NCBI GenBank assembly: GCA_947493535.1
Contig: CANLRK010000003.1
Location: 248,001 to 312,000 of the forward strand
Reading direction: 5' to 3'
DNA from: an uncultured Flavobacteriaceae bacterium
GTDB taxonomy: Bacteria > Bacteroidota > Bacteroidia > Flavobacteriales > Flavobacteriaceae
DNA length: 64,000 nucleotides
The translations under genes were made by a program, and so were the position numbers. The notes beneath the pieces were generated by a model. It ran no database searches. It was not told the DNA's origin and saw only the letters and a list, made by a program, of their open reading frames with translations. Below, in pieces: positions 40,775 to 49,123 of this stretch (its first letter is position 1; every line of letters begins with the position of its first letter).

Positions 40775-41116
40775 ATGAGTAAAAGAGACGAACTAATTCA
40801 AAAATACGCCACAGATTTAAAGGATAAATGTGGTGTTAACGCTAACATGGATTTATTAACAAAAGTAGTAATAGGTTGTGGTCCTTCTATTTATAATAAA
40901 GACGCCTCTACAGTATCTGGAACTGATGAGAAAGAATTAGCTACTGTTAAAAACAATTTCTTAATTAAAAAATTAGGATTAAAGGATAGCGCTGATTTAG
41001 ACAAAGGAATTGACGCTATAATGGAAAAATACGGTAGGTCAAACAAGAATAAATACAGAGCTGTTGTATACTATTTATTAGCAGTGCACTTTAAAAAAGA
41101 AGCTGTATATAACTAA
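40775..41116 (+). CDS. DUF2853 family protein
   Basis: A 113-aa helical cytosolic protein starting 'MSKRDELIQKYATDLKDKCGVNANMDLLTKVVIGCGPSIYN', with 'VKNNFLIKKLGL' and 'IDAIMEKYGRSNKNKYRAVVYYLLAVHF', which I recognise as DUF2853. Function is not known. It has its own promoter 31 nt upstream and a terminator with a long T-tract behind it, so it is a one-gene unit despite being between menD and the CvfB-like gene. Confidence 0.93.
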   Translation: MSKRDELIQKYATDLKDKCGVNANMDLLTKVVIGCGPSIYNKDASTVSGTDEKELATVKNNFLIKKLGLKDSADLDKGIDAIMEKYGRSNKNKYRAVVYYLLAVHFKKEAVYN

Positions 41117-41138
41117 AAAATTGTATAAAACGGTTTTG

Positions 41139-41168
41139 AAGCGCTCTTTTTTGAGCGTTTTTTTTTTG
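41139..41168 (+). terminator. Terminator of the DUF2853 gene
   Basis: AAGCGCTC-tttttt-GAGCGTTT followed by a run of about ten T; 25 nt after the stop. Confidence 0.85.
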
Positions 41169-41208
41169 TTTAAAAACTAAAATTGATAAAATAACGCGTT
41201 AAAACCCG

Positions 41209-41216
41209 TATTTTTG
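41209..41216 (+). promoter_or_regulatory. -7 element of the CvfB-like gene
   Basis: TATTTTTG with a TTG 23 nt upstream (41183-41185), 21 nt before the ATG at 41237. Confidence 0.65.
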
Positions 41217-41236
41217 CCAACTAACAAATTGTGATT

Positions 41237-42082
41237 ATGGAATTAGGAAGAGTTAATAGACTTGAAATAGATAGAGATACCCCGCCTGGATTATTTTTAA
41301 TAGACGAGGAAGGGAATGATGTATTACTTCCTGGGAAGTATATACCCGAAAATTTTCAAATTGGCGATTTGATAGATGTTTTTATCTATTTAGATAATGA
41401 AGAAAGAATAATTGCTACCACCGAAATGCCCTATATGCAATTAGGTGATTTTGCATGGCTACGTGTTAATCAAGTAACTAAATATGGCGCATTTTTAGAT
41501 TTAGGAATTGAAAAAGACTTGTTTGTTCCGTTTAATGAGCAGGCACGCCCAATGCAAGCTGGTAAAAGTTATTTGGTATATATGTTTTTAGATGAAAAAA
41601 CAGATAGGTTAGTCGGGACCAGCAAAATAAATAGATTTTTATCAAATGAGAATTTAACAGTTGAACAATTTGATGAAGTAGATATTATTGTTTCTCACAT
41701 GACGGATATTGGGGTAAACGTAATTATAAATCAGTTGCATAAAGGTTTAGTGTATCAAGATCAGGTATTTAAAGATGTTAGAGTAGGAGATGTACTTAAA
41801 GGATATATTAAAAAAATTCGTCCTGGGAATAAAATAGATGTAACCTTTGAGCAAATTGGTTATCGTAATATTGAACCTAATGCTAAAGTAATTTTAGATG
41901 AATTAGAAAAAAATGATGGTTTTTTAGGTTTAACGGATAAGTCAAACCCAGAAATTATAAAGCAAATTTTGCAAATGAGTAAAAAAACCTTTAAAAAAGC
42001 TATAGGTTCATTATATAAAGCAAAAAAAATTAAAATTGAAGACGATGGTATCTATTTAATTGGAGGAGATTCCGATAATTAA
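41237..42082 (+). CDS. CvfB-like S1/RNA-binding protein
   Basis: A 281-aa protein of the CvfB/YitL family, which joins several S1-like OB folds to a C-terminal winged helix. Segments: N-terminal 'LEIDRDTPPGLFLIDEEGNDVLLPGKYIP' (first OB), 'FAWLRVNQVTKYGAFLDLGIEKDLFVPFNEQ' (S1), 'VNVIINQLHKGLVYQDQVFKDVRVGDVLKGYIKKI' (S1-like) and the winged helix 'SNPEIIKQILQMSKKTFKKAIGSLYKAKKIKIEDDGIYL'. RNA binding and post-transcriptional control are inferred from the family. The ATG at 41237 is chosen over the GTG two codons earlier. Confidence 0.95.
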   Translation: MELGRVNRLEIDRDTPPGLFLIDEEGNDVLLPGKYIPENFQIGDLIDVFIYLDNEERIIATTEMPYMQLGDFAWLRVNQVTKYGAFLDLGIEKDLFVPFNEQARPMQAGKSYLVYMFLDEKTDRLVGTSKINRFLSNENLTVEQFDEVDIIVSHMTDIGVNVIINQLHKGLVYQDQVFKDVRVGDVLKGYIKKIRPGNKIDVTFEQIGYRNIEPNAKVILDELEKNDGFLGLTDKSNPEIIKQILQMSKKTFKKAIGSLYKAKKIKIEDDGIYLIGGDSDN

Positions 42083-42093
42083 TTAATAATTAT

Positions 42094-42128
42094 AAAAAAA
42101 GGCTAAACAGTTATGTTTAGCCTTTTTT
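42094..42128. terminator. Bidirectional terminator, CvfB-like gene / dnaN
   Basis: AAAAAAAGGCTAAA-cagttatg-TTTAGCCTTTTTT with A/T runs on both strands. Confidence 0.92.
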
Positions 42129-42149
42129 GTTTTGGTTGGTTAAAATTAG

Positions 42150-43268
42150 TTAGTTATTAAGCATTACTGGCATAACAAGCATTGTTACTTGCTCTCCTTC
42201 ATCTAACCCATCAATAGGGGTTAAAATACCAGCTCTGTTTGGGAGTGACATTTCTAATGAAACATCATCAGAGTTTAAGTTGTTAAGCATTTCTGTTAAA
42301 AAACGAGAATTAAAGCCTATTTGTAAATCATCTCCTTGATAATCACAAGTTAAACGTTCTTCTGCTTTGTTAGAGTAATCAATATCTTCTGCAGAAATAT
42401 TTAGTTCCGCACCAGCTATTTTTAACCTTATTTGATGCGTAGTTTTATTTGAGAAGATAGATACACGTTTAACCGAGTTTAAAAATTGATTTCTAGCAAT
42501 AGTTAACTGGTTTGGGTTTTCTTTTGGTATTACAGCTTCATAATTAGGGTATTTTCCGTCAATTAATCGGCAAACTAAATCGATATTATCAAATTTAAAA
42601 CGAGCATTTGATTCGTTATACTCCATTTCAACTTCACTTTCACTACCAGCTAAAATTCCTTTCAATAAGTTTAAAGGTTTTTTGGGCATTATAAATTCGG
42701 CAGTTTCTGAAGCAGTAACATCAGTACGTTGGTATTTTACCAATTTATGTGCATCTGTAGCGACAAAAGTTAAGTTTTCTGTAGAAAACTGAAAAAATAC
42801 ACCGCTCATTACTGGGCGTAAATCATCATTTCCAGCTGCAAAAATTGTTTTACTTATAGCTGTAGCTAATATATCGCCAGAAAAAATTGTTTTACTAGGA
42901 TTTTCTAGTGTTACTGGTTTTGGAAATTCTTCCCCATTAGCATAGGCTAAAGCATATTTACCATGATTTGAGCTTATTTCAACAGTATTATTATCTTCAA
43001 TAATAAAAGTTAAAGGTTGCTCAGGGAATGTTTTTAGTGTATCTAACAGTAAACGAGCTGGTATAGCTACACTTCCGTTAGATTCTGATTCTACTTCTAA
43101 AGTAGAAGACATTGTGGTTTCTAAATCACTTGCAGATACAACTAAGTTTGATTGTTTTAATTCAAATAAAAAGTTGTCTAGAATTGGTAAGGTGTTGTTG
43201 TTGTTAATAACACCTCCAAGGATTTGAAGTTGTTTCAATAAATATGAACTTGAAACTATAAATTTCAT
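42150..43268 (-). CDS. dnaN: DNA polymerase III sliding clamp (beta subunit)
   Basis: A 372-aa ring-forming clamp with three related domains, starting 'MKFIVSSSYLLKQLQILGGVINNNNTLPILDNFLFEL' and ending with the canonical 'VTMLVMPVML' (the client-binding C-terminal tail). Full length. It has a perfect promoter (TATATTTG, 43296-43303) 28 nt upstream and lies downstream of gldG in the same direction, an order I associate with Flavobacteriaceae. It is about 18 kb from dnaA in this window, unlike the dnaA-dnaN arrangement of many bacteria. Confidence 0.98.
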   Translation of the reverse strand: MKFIVSSSYLLKQLQILGGVINNNNTLPILDNFLFELKQSNLVVSASDLETTMSSTLEVESESNGSVAIPARLLLDTLKTFPEQPLTFIIEDNNTVEISSNHGKYALAYANGEEFPKPVTLENPSKTIFSGDILATAISKTIFAAGNDDLRPVMSGVFFQFSTENLTFVATDAHKLVKYQRTDVTASETAEFIMPKKPLNLLKGILAGSESEVEMEYNESNARFKFDNIDLVCRLIDGKYPNYEAVIPKENPNQLTIARNQFLNSVKRVSIFSNKTTHQIRLKIAGAELNISAEDIDYSNKAEERLTCDYQGDDLQIGFNSRFLTEMLNNLNSDDVSLEMSLPNRAGILTPIDGLDEGEQVTMLVMPVMLNN

Positions 43269-43295
43269 CTTTTGTCTATTTTTTATGCGAGTTAC

Positions 43296-43303
43296 AAATA
43301 TAT
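43296..43303 (-). promoter_or_regulatory. -7 element of dnaN
   Basis: TATATTTG on the minus strand, 28 nt before the ATG; a TTG lies about 23 nt further upstream. Confidence 0.7.
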
Positions 43304-43363
43304 TTTAATTACTTGGAAATAAGAAACAATGTTATTAACAAGATTGCTCGCTTTTCAACAAAA

Positions 43364-45025
43364 TTAGCGGTATTTCCTCTTTCTTATTAAAGAATATATA
43401 AGTCCAAAAGTACCTAGTAAAAGTAACGGAACTATAATATTTAGTACTTGCCACTTTAATTTTTCATTGGCTATGCGTTCTACATCTAAAAACGGGATTT
43501 TAACCTCTTTATTTCTAACATTTATTAAACCATTATCATCTAATAAATAATTAACTGCATTAAGTAAAAATTCTTTGTTTCCATAATTTTGACCTGTCCA
43601 TTTGTCAAATCCTAATGCTAGAGGTTTACCTCTGTCTAACTGGTTTTTGATAACGTCTCCATCCGCTATAACAATCATTTTAGAAATGTTGCTGCTATCT
43701 TTATGTTTTTGGTATTCAAAGGGTTTTACCCTGTTTTTAAAAGCAGAGGTAAAATTACCTTCTAATAAAGCTGCTAAAGTTAGGTTTTGTTTAGAGAATG
43801 CTTTTGGGTTTGGTTTTTTATTGTTTACTTCTTCAATGCTAATAATTGTAGGTGGACCTATAATAGCCGTTGCTAAGGATGTTTGTAGTAATGGTGTTTT
43901 TTTTATGTTAATGCCTTGTTTTACTAAATCAATTGTATTTGCAAATTCAAACTTTATAGGGCTGATGTTGTTTACAATTGGGTGCTTTATTTGTGGTATA
44001 ACCATAGGGTTGTATAGCCAGGGATATTTATTAGGAGTATTGTTATTATCTAACAAAATAATATCTGTAGCGTATAAATCTTTAACTAAAACAGGGTTTA
44101 CTCTTAGTCCGTACTGAAAAAACATATCTTTTAAATTAAGGTCACGTCCAAGTGCTAGTGTTTTTCCTTTTTTGGAGATACTATCCATTTCGGCATGTAC
44201 AGCATCGATGAGCCATAAAGATTTTCCGCCGTTAATAGTAAATTGATCTAAGGCATATTTTTGCTTATCGGTAAATGTTTTTTGTGGTTTTGCAGATAGT
44301 ATTAAATCTAGTTTCAATAAATTTTTAAGAGTTTTAATAGGTTTAGTTTCTATTGAATCTAAAGCAAAAGGGATGATATGATAGTTGTTTTCAAGAGTGC
44401 TTAAAAAATCATAAACATATTTACTTTCTAATTGACCATTACCTATTAGTACACCTATTTTTTTTGACTTTTCAGTTGTTACTTCTTTAAAAGCATTGGC
44501 AAAAGCGTACTCTAAATGCTGAACAGAATTATTAATTCTATCAATAGAATTGGTGGTATTGGTTTTTATTAATGATACTTTAGAAACTTTTTTGTTGTGA
44601 TTAACAACTGCCCAAGGAAAAATAACTTCTTGGGTAGACTTTCCGTTTTCTTTTACATCAATTCTCAAAGCTGGCATCCCATACTTTTCCATTTCGGTGG
44701 TAAGTACATTAATATCAGGGTTTTCATCTTTAGGGTTGATATATGATATAATAAGGTTGTTATTTACCTCATAAAACTCTTCTAAAAGTTGTTTGGTTTC
44801 TACTTGTAAACGTTTGAATTCTGAAGGCATTTCTCCTGTTAGGAAAACATCAATATAAATAGGGGTTTTACTATTTATGATAGTGTTTTTGGAAGCTTCA
44901 GAAAGGGTGTATCTTTTATCTTGTGTAAGATCAATTCTACTGTACAGTTTTGTTGCAATAAAATTAAGTATAACAACTGCTACTATTGCAATTAGTGCTC
45001 TTACGATATTGCTTTTACGATTCAT
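43364..45025 (-). CDS. gldG: Gliding motility ABC-type transporter substrate-binding-like protein GldG
   Basis: A 553-aa protein with an N-terminal membrane segment ('NIVRALIAIVAVVILNFIATKLYSR') followed by 'IDLTQDKRYTLSEASKNTI', the entry to the GldG/ABC_transp_aux periplasmic domain, and a C-terminal membrane helix ('LNIIVPLLLLGTFGLIYSLIRKRKYR'). GldG works with GldF (and GldA) in an ABC-type complex needed for gliding in Flavobacterium. Its start shares one base with the stop of the upstream BamE-like gene (TAATG), so the two are translationally coupled. It is last in the operon before dnaN. Confidence 0.95.
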   Translation of the reverse strand: MNRKSNIVRALIAIVAVVILNFIATKLYSRIDLTQDKRYTLSEASKNTIINSKTPIYIDVFLTGEMPSEFKRLQVETKQLLEEFYEVNNNLIISYINPKDENPDINVLTTEMEKYGMPALRIDVKENGKSTQEVIFPWAVVNHNKKVSKVSLIKTNTTNSIDRINNSVQHLEYAFANAFKEVTTEKSKKIGVLIGNGQLESKYVYDFLSTLENNYHIIPFALDSIETKPIKTLKNLLKLDLILSAKPQKTFTDKQKYALDQFTINGGKSLWLIDAVHAEMDSISKKGKTLALGRDLNLKDMFFQYGLRVNPVLVKDLYATDIILLDNNNTPNKYPWLYNPMVIPQIKHPIVNNISPIKFEFANTIDLVKQGINIKKTPLLQTSLATAIIGPPTIISIEEVNNKKPNPKAFSKQNLTLAALLEGNFTSAFKNRVKPFEYQKHKDSSNISKMIVIADGDVIKNQLDRGKPLALGFDKWTGQNYGNKEFLLNAVNYLLDDNGLINVRNKEVKIPFLDVERIANEKLKWQVLNIIVPLLLLGTFGLIYSLIRKRKYR

Positions 45026-45576
45026 TATTTAGTGTTAAATCTGGCGTTAATTGAATCTAATTTTTTATTTGATGTTTGATCGGTTTTTTCAAAGTTATAT
45101 CCTGATTGTGATAACTTTACTTTGCTAACTTTATTGTTTGTAAAGGTGATTTCCACATCTTCTTTGATAGTGCTAAATGCTCCTGGAATTAACCCTAAGC
45201 CATAATTCCATACATCTGGGTCAAAGTCTTTATTTGTTTCATTCCAACTAAGCCATTGAACTTTCCCTAATAGTTGGCCAACTTCTTCTTTAGATTTTCC
45301 GATAAGAAAATCAGTAGAAATCATTCGATCTATCATTTCATAACGTAAGCCAGGCTTTTTTTTCCATGCTTCCGTATTAAATTCTTTTTGATGATGATAT
45401 GGTAAAAATACAGTTGAAATGGGGTACCATATATAAAAGTAGGCAAGTGGTGTAATCAAGATAGCTAAAATGATATTAAGCCATTTGCGTTTGTTGTCAA
45501 TAGTAGTTAAAAATAGGTATAGTAGTATAGCTATAATTAAGCATGAAGTAATTAATATTGGGGTAAGAACCATCAT
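45025..45576 (-). CDS. Membrane-anchored BamE/SmpA-like protein inserted between gldF and gldG
   Basis: A 183-aa protein with two N-terminal transmembrane segments (about 5-25, 'ILITSCLIIAILLYLFL', and 33-52, 'WLNIILAILITPLAYFYIW') and a ~110-residue soluble domain: 'FLIGKSKEEVGQLLGKVQW...VWNYGLGLIPGAFSTIKEDVEITFTNNKVSKVKL'. The helix-helix-three-strand pattern with 'G.s..ev..lLG......Y.lg...i.F..nkv' resembles the SmpA/OmlA (BamE) fold; that is my inference. Start and stop share a base with gldF and gldG (TAATG at both junctions). I do not know a function; the position suggests a link to the GldFG complex. Confidence 0.7.
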   Translation of the reverse strand: MMVLTPILITSCLIIAILLYLFLTTIDNKRKWLNIILAILITPLAYFYIWYPISTVFLPYHHQKEFNTEAWKKKPGLRYEMIDRMISTDFLIGKSKEEVGQLLGKVQWLSWNETNKDFDPDVWNYGLGLIPGAFSTIKEDVEITFTNNKVSKVKLSQSGYNFEKTDQTSNKKLDSINARFNTK

Positions 45577-46286
45577 TATTTTTTGGATAAAGTTAACTTG
45601 GTTAAAAATAAAAATAAGGCAGCTGTACTTATAAAATAGATAATATCTCTAGTGTCTAAAATTCCTTTACTAATGTTGTTAAAGTGATTTTCAATTCCAA
45701 AATTATGTAGTGGCCATCCAGTAAGTTCTGCTAATTTATCAAAACCAAAATACATAAATAAACAAGCAAAAACAGCTAGTATAAACGGAACTATTTGATT
45801 AGTACTTAATGTAGAGGTAAAAATTCCAATGGCACTGTAAACCATTGCAATGCCAAATAATCCAGTGTAGGCTCCTAAAGTAGCACCTAAATCAATATTT
45901 CCTACAGGATTTCCTAATTGATATACGGTATAAATGTAAAGTAGTGTTGGTAACAAAGCAATTATAATTAAGCATAAAACGCCTAAATACTTTCCAACGA
46001 TAAGTTGTGATAAGGATATGGGTTTCGTGATTAGTAGCTCAAGTGTACCTTGTTTCTTTTCTTCTGAAAAACTTTTCATACTTATAGCAGGAATAAGGAA
46101 AACAAAAATCCAAGGTGCTAAAAAGTAGTAGCCTGATAAATCAGCAAAACCATAATTTAAAATGTTAAACTCTCCTTTGAGCACCCATAAAAAAAGTCCG
46201 TTAATAAGTAAAAAGGAAACAATGACTAAATAACCTACAGGAGAGGAGAAAAAGGACTGTATTTCTTTTCTTAATATAGCAATCAT
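45576..46286 (-). CDS. gldF: Gliding motility ABC transporter permease GldF
   Basis: A 236-aa ABC-2 type membrane permease with about six hydrophobic segments, starting 'MIAILRKEIQSFFSSPVGYLVIVSFLLINGLFLW' as in GldF, with 'PAISMKSFSEEKKQGTLELLITKPISLSQLIVGKYLGVL', the cytosolic coupling region of ABC-2 permeases. GldF forms the membrane part of the GldA-GldF-GldG complex; no gldA ATPase gene is in the window. It follows the DEAD-like gene by 15 nt and overlaps the next gene by one base. Confidence 0.95.
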   Translation of the reverse strand: MIAILRKEIQSFFSSPVGYLVIVSFLLINGLFLWVLKGEFNILNYGFADLSGYYFLAPWIFVFLIPAISMKSFSEEKKQGTLELLITKPISLSQLIVGKYLGVLCLIIIALLPTLLYIYTVYQLGNPVGNIDLGATLGAYTGLFGIAMVYSAIGIFTSTLSTNQIVPFILAVFACLFMYFGFDKLAELTGWPLHNFGIENHFNNISKGILDTRDIIYFISTAALFLFLTKLTLSKK

Positions 46287-46301
46287 AAGTTGATACCTTA
46301 A

Positions 46302-46913
46302 TTATAGTTGTATTATTTCTGAGTTATTCATGAATGAATCTCGAAATTTATCAAATTTCGGGTAATATTTGTCTGAAAATACTAAATATTGACATTTTTT
46401 TATGCTTTCCGATAGTCTAATAATTTCTGCATGTAAGTTGTTTTTTGCTAAAAATTCAGCATCTTCAATGCATAATAATTGTAATTCGCCTAAATGAATT
46501 CCATTAATATGGTATAATTTACTCAACCGCTTTGGTGTTGCAATAACAATGTCTTGCCCGTAATAGATCTCGTCTTTTTGTGTGTCAATGTTTTGTTCGT
46601 CATAGGCTGTATATACTCGTAAATCAGTATGTTTTGTAAATACATTAAAGGCTTCTTTAAGTGTAAGAGCTGCTTTCTTGTCTTTTACAAAAATTAATGC
46701 TCTTGGTGAATCTTCAAAAGCACTTGCTTTTAATTTATTAACAACACTAATAATTAGTGTTGTTGTTTTACCAGAGCTTTTTGGTGCTAGGCCAAAAACA
46801 TTAGCACCTCCTTTAATTTTTGAAAGTGTGTTTTTTTGAAAATTATAGGGTTCATGAAACCCTAAATCATCTAAAGTATTTAGAATAATTGTGTGTAGTT
46901 TTTTAAAGGGCAT
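46302..46913 (-). CDS. Single-domain DEAD-box-like protein (RecA-like domain 1 only)
   Basis: A 203-aa protein matching only the first RecA-like domain of DEAD-box RNA helicases: Q-motif-like 'FHEPYNFQKNTL', Walker A variant 'APKSSGKTT', motif Ib-like 'ATPKRL', motif II changed to 'IEDAE' instead of DEAD, and 'VFSDKY' at the SAT position. There is no second RecA domain, and the stop is followed by gldF after 15 nt, so this is not a simple frameshift. Helicase activity would not be expected from one domain; an ATP-binding or RNA-binding remnant role is inferred. It is first in the operon with gldF. Confidence 0.8.
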   Translation of the reverse strand: MPFKKLHTIILNTLDDLGFHEPYNFQKNTLSKIKGGANVFGLAPKSSGKTTTLIISVVNKLKASAFEDSPRALIFVKDKKAALTLKEAFNVFTKHTDLRVYTAYDEQNIDTQKDEIYYGQDIVIATPKRLSKLYHINGIHLGELQLLCIEDAEFLAKNNLHAEIIRLSESIKKCQYLVFSDKYYPKFDKFRDSFMNNSEIIQL

Positions 46914-46981
46914 GATAAAAGTTGATGCTTATATGTAATTGCAAGTTACAAAGCTGCTGGGAATTTGTTTTGTTTTTTGAT

Positions 46982-47014
46982 AAAAAAAATCCAAAGCTTT
47001 TGCTTTGGATTTTT
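46982..47014 (-). terminator. Terminator of the 651-aa T9SS protein gene
   Basis: AAAATCCAAAGC-ttt-GCTTTGGATTTT, 12-bp stem with T-tract on the minus strand, 23 nt after the stop at 47037. Confidence 0.9.
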
Positions 47015-47036
47015 AGTTTATTTATTAAAGTATTGG

Positions 47037-48992
47037 TTAGTTATGAACCATTACTTTTTTACTTATTTCAAAATCTTGATCAGTAACTACTTTTGTTACA
47101 TACATTCCTGAACTTAAAGTGTTTGTTGGGAAAGTATAAACTTCGTTGTTACCTAAATTTTGCTTATTGTAAATTACTTTACCTGTTACGTCATACATAG
47201 TGAATGATTTTACAATGTATGCTTTAGGATTTTTAATAGTCAACATGCTATTTGTATTGTTTTGATAAACATTAAAAGAACTTGTAACAGCTTCTTCAGT
47301 GTTAATAATTTCTTCTAATTCTTCACTAGCACGATCTTTAAACACAATGTCAAATCTGTCATTGTGTTCACCAGCATCTAATGTTACTTCATAAACACCG
47401 TTTCTGATGTCAGTATAAGTATCATTTTGTTTATCGTGGATGAAAACATCTACATTATCTGAAACATTTTCAAGACTATTTATTGTTATACTATACTTAC
47501 TAGCATTGTTTTGTGCAACTACTCCAAAAGGAACTTTAGCGTCTGCATTATAAGCTATTGATTTTATAGATAATTTATCGTCTTCACCAGTCATTAAGTA
47601 AGTATCTGTAGCTAATTTTTGAGCCATTCTACCATCAAAACCTGGTTTGAATTCTGTTTCGCTACCGTTTGCTCTAAATGCGATTAAATTTTCTCTTACA
47701 TAAGTATCGTTAATGGTAGTATGAATTCTTATTTCTGGCACTATAGTAGGATTGTTAACAATATCCATATAGTCTAACCCATTGTGAGACATTGCAATAG
47801 TCTGATTATCTGCATTACTTTCATTAGAACTCGCAGTTCTGTTAAAGATTGCACCATCACCACCTCCTGCGTTATTATCTTGTTTTAAATATACACGCAT
47901 TGAGTTGTCAACGGTTACATTACCACCTGCATTACCATTAATATTTCTCACCATAAAACCTTGTCCGATAGCAGCATATCTTCTTGCATGGTTTGGTCCA
48001 TAATTAGTACTAAACGCTACTCCACCACCGTTGTTCGAACCAGTTCCACCACCGTTTCCGTTGATGTGAAAGCGCTTAAAAGTAGCTCTAACATAAGATC
48101 CATCATCGTTTAAATCTGTTAAATCACCCGGAATGTATTCTGCATAACCACCTTCGTAGTCTTCCATATAGTGTGATGTTACTCCATTGTCTTCCCAAAA
48201 ATAGATAGCTTGTTCTAAAAATGTGTTTCTATTATGTCCAACTGGATTAGAAGGATCAACGAATAATAACTTTAAATCCATAGAAGATGGATATGGGTTA
48301 CCCATTAATGATTCTACTTGACTTGGTTGTAAACCATCGTAGTCAACCTGAGCTGTAGTTCCTGACCATACACAAGGAACTGTCATAGTTCCAGTATTTG
48401 GACGACCTCTGAAATCTAATGTGTTACCAGATAAAGGTGTAGATCCAGGTGTTCCTTTCATGGTATAACCATAACCTGGTTCAACAAAACTATCACTATG
48501 TACTTCTTCCCATTGCCAGTAACTGTAAGCGTTAATGGTTTTGTAAATCCAATAAGATGATAATAACGCTAACGTACTATCGTATATTGTTGAAGTTGTT
48601 GGGTATTGAGCCGAAGTAATCTCATTAATAGCTGTACTGGCTGGTCTATGGAAATTAGTTACATCAAAATCTAAGTTACCTCTTGCTGTTCCGTCTACGG
48701 CTACACCTACTGGTGAACACCAATATGAATATTCATAAATACCACCTGTTTGTTCTTGGTATACGGATAATTCTCCCAAGTCAGAATTTTTGATATCAAC
48801 ATTTTGGATTAATTGAGCATCATCACGTAAGTATATATTTGAATCTGCTGCTTCTAAACGAATATCATCATTTACAAACACTACTTCATCTTGAACATAC
48901 ATGTAACTCGTTGGAGAAACATATAAATCTTGAGCTAAAGCTATTGTGCTGACACCCAAAATTGCTGCTATTGTTAATGTAATTTTTTTCAT
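47037..48992 (-). CDS. Large secreted protein with T9SS type A sorting domain
   Basis: A 651-aa exported protein. Signal peptide 'MKKITLTIAAILGVSTIALAQ'. The body is beta-rich and Asn/Gly/Tyr-rich with no domain I can name ('YEYSYWCSPVGVAVDG', 'GNPYPSSMDLKLLFVDPSNPVG', 'RYAAIGQGFMVRNINGNAGG'); this resembles large T9SS cargo proteins of Flavobacteriaceae. The C-terminal ~80 residues form the sorting domain ('FNVYQNNTNSMLTIKNP...FTMYDVTGKVIYNK', ending 'EISKKVMVHN'). Likely surface-attached or released. Single gene with its own terminator. Confidence 0.88.
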   Translation of the reverse strand: MKKITLTIAAILGVSTIALAQDLYVSPTSYMYVQDEVVFVNDDIRLEAADSNIYLRDDAQLIQNVDIKNSDLGELSVYQEQTGGIYEYSYWCSPVGVAVDGTARGNLDFDVTNFHRPASTAINEITSAQYPTTSTIYDSTLALLSSYWIYKTINAYSYWQWEEVHSDSFVEPGYGYTMKGTPGSTPLSGNTLDFRGRPNTGTMTVPCVWSGTTAQVDYDGLQPSQVESLMGNPYPSSMDLKLLFVDPSNPVGHNRNTFLEQAIYFWEDNGVTSHYMEDYEGGYAEYIPGDLTDLNDDGSYVRATFKRFHINGNGGGTGSNNGGGVAFSTNYGPNHARRYAAIGQGFMVRNINGNAGGNVTVDNSMRVYLKQDNNAGGGDGAIFNRTASSNESNADNQTIAMSHNGLDYMDIVNNPTIVPEIRIHTTINDTYVRENLIAFRANGSETEFKPGFDGRMAQKLATDTYLMTGEDDKLSIKSIAYNADAKVPFGVVAQNNASKYSITINSLENVSDNVDVFIHDKQNDTYTDIRNGVYEVTLDAGEHNDRFDIVFKDRASEELEEIINTEEAVTSSFNVYQNNTNSMLTIKNPKAYIVKSFTMYDVTGKVIYNKQNLGNNEVYTFPTNTLSSGMYVTKVVTDQDFEISKKVMVHN

Positions 48993-49123
48993 ACTATTAT
49001 GGTTTGGTGCTAAAATATATAATTGCTACTTAAATATAAACTTTATTTATTCCAATTTATTAACAACCAGAGGTTTTTTCTTTATAAAGTATATATTTTT
49101 CGATGAAATGCATGTTTCTTCTT

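Noticed and set aside
43602-44117. 171-aa ORF antisense to gldG
   Set aside because: Shadow of the gldG coding frame; hydrophobic, low-complexity product and no promoter or independent context.
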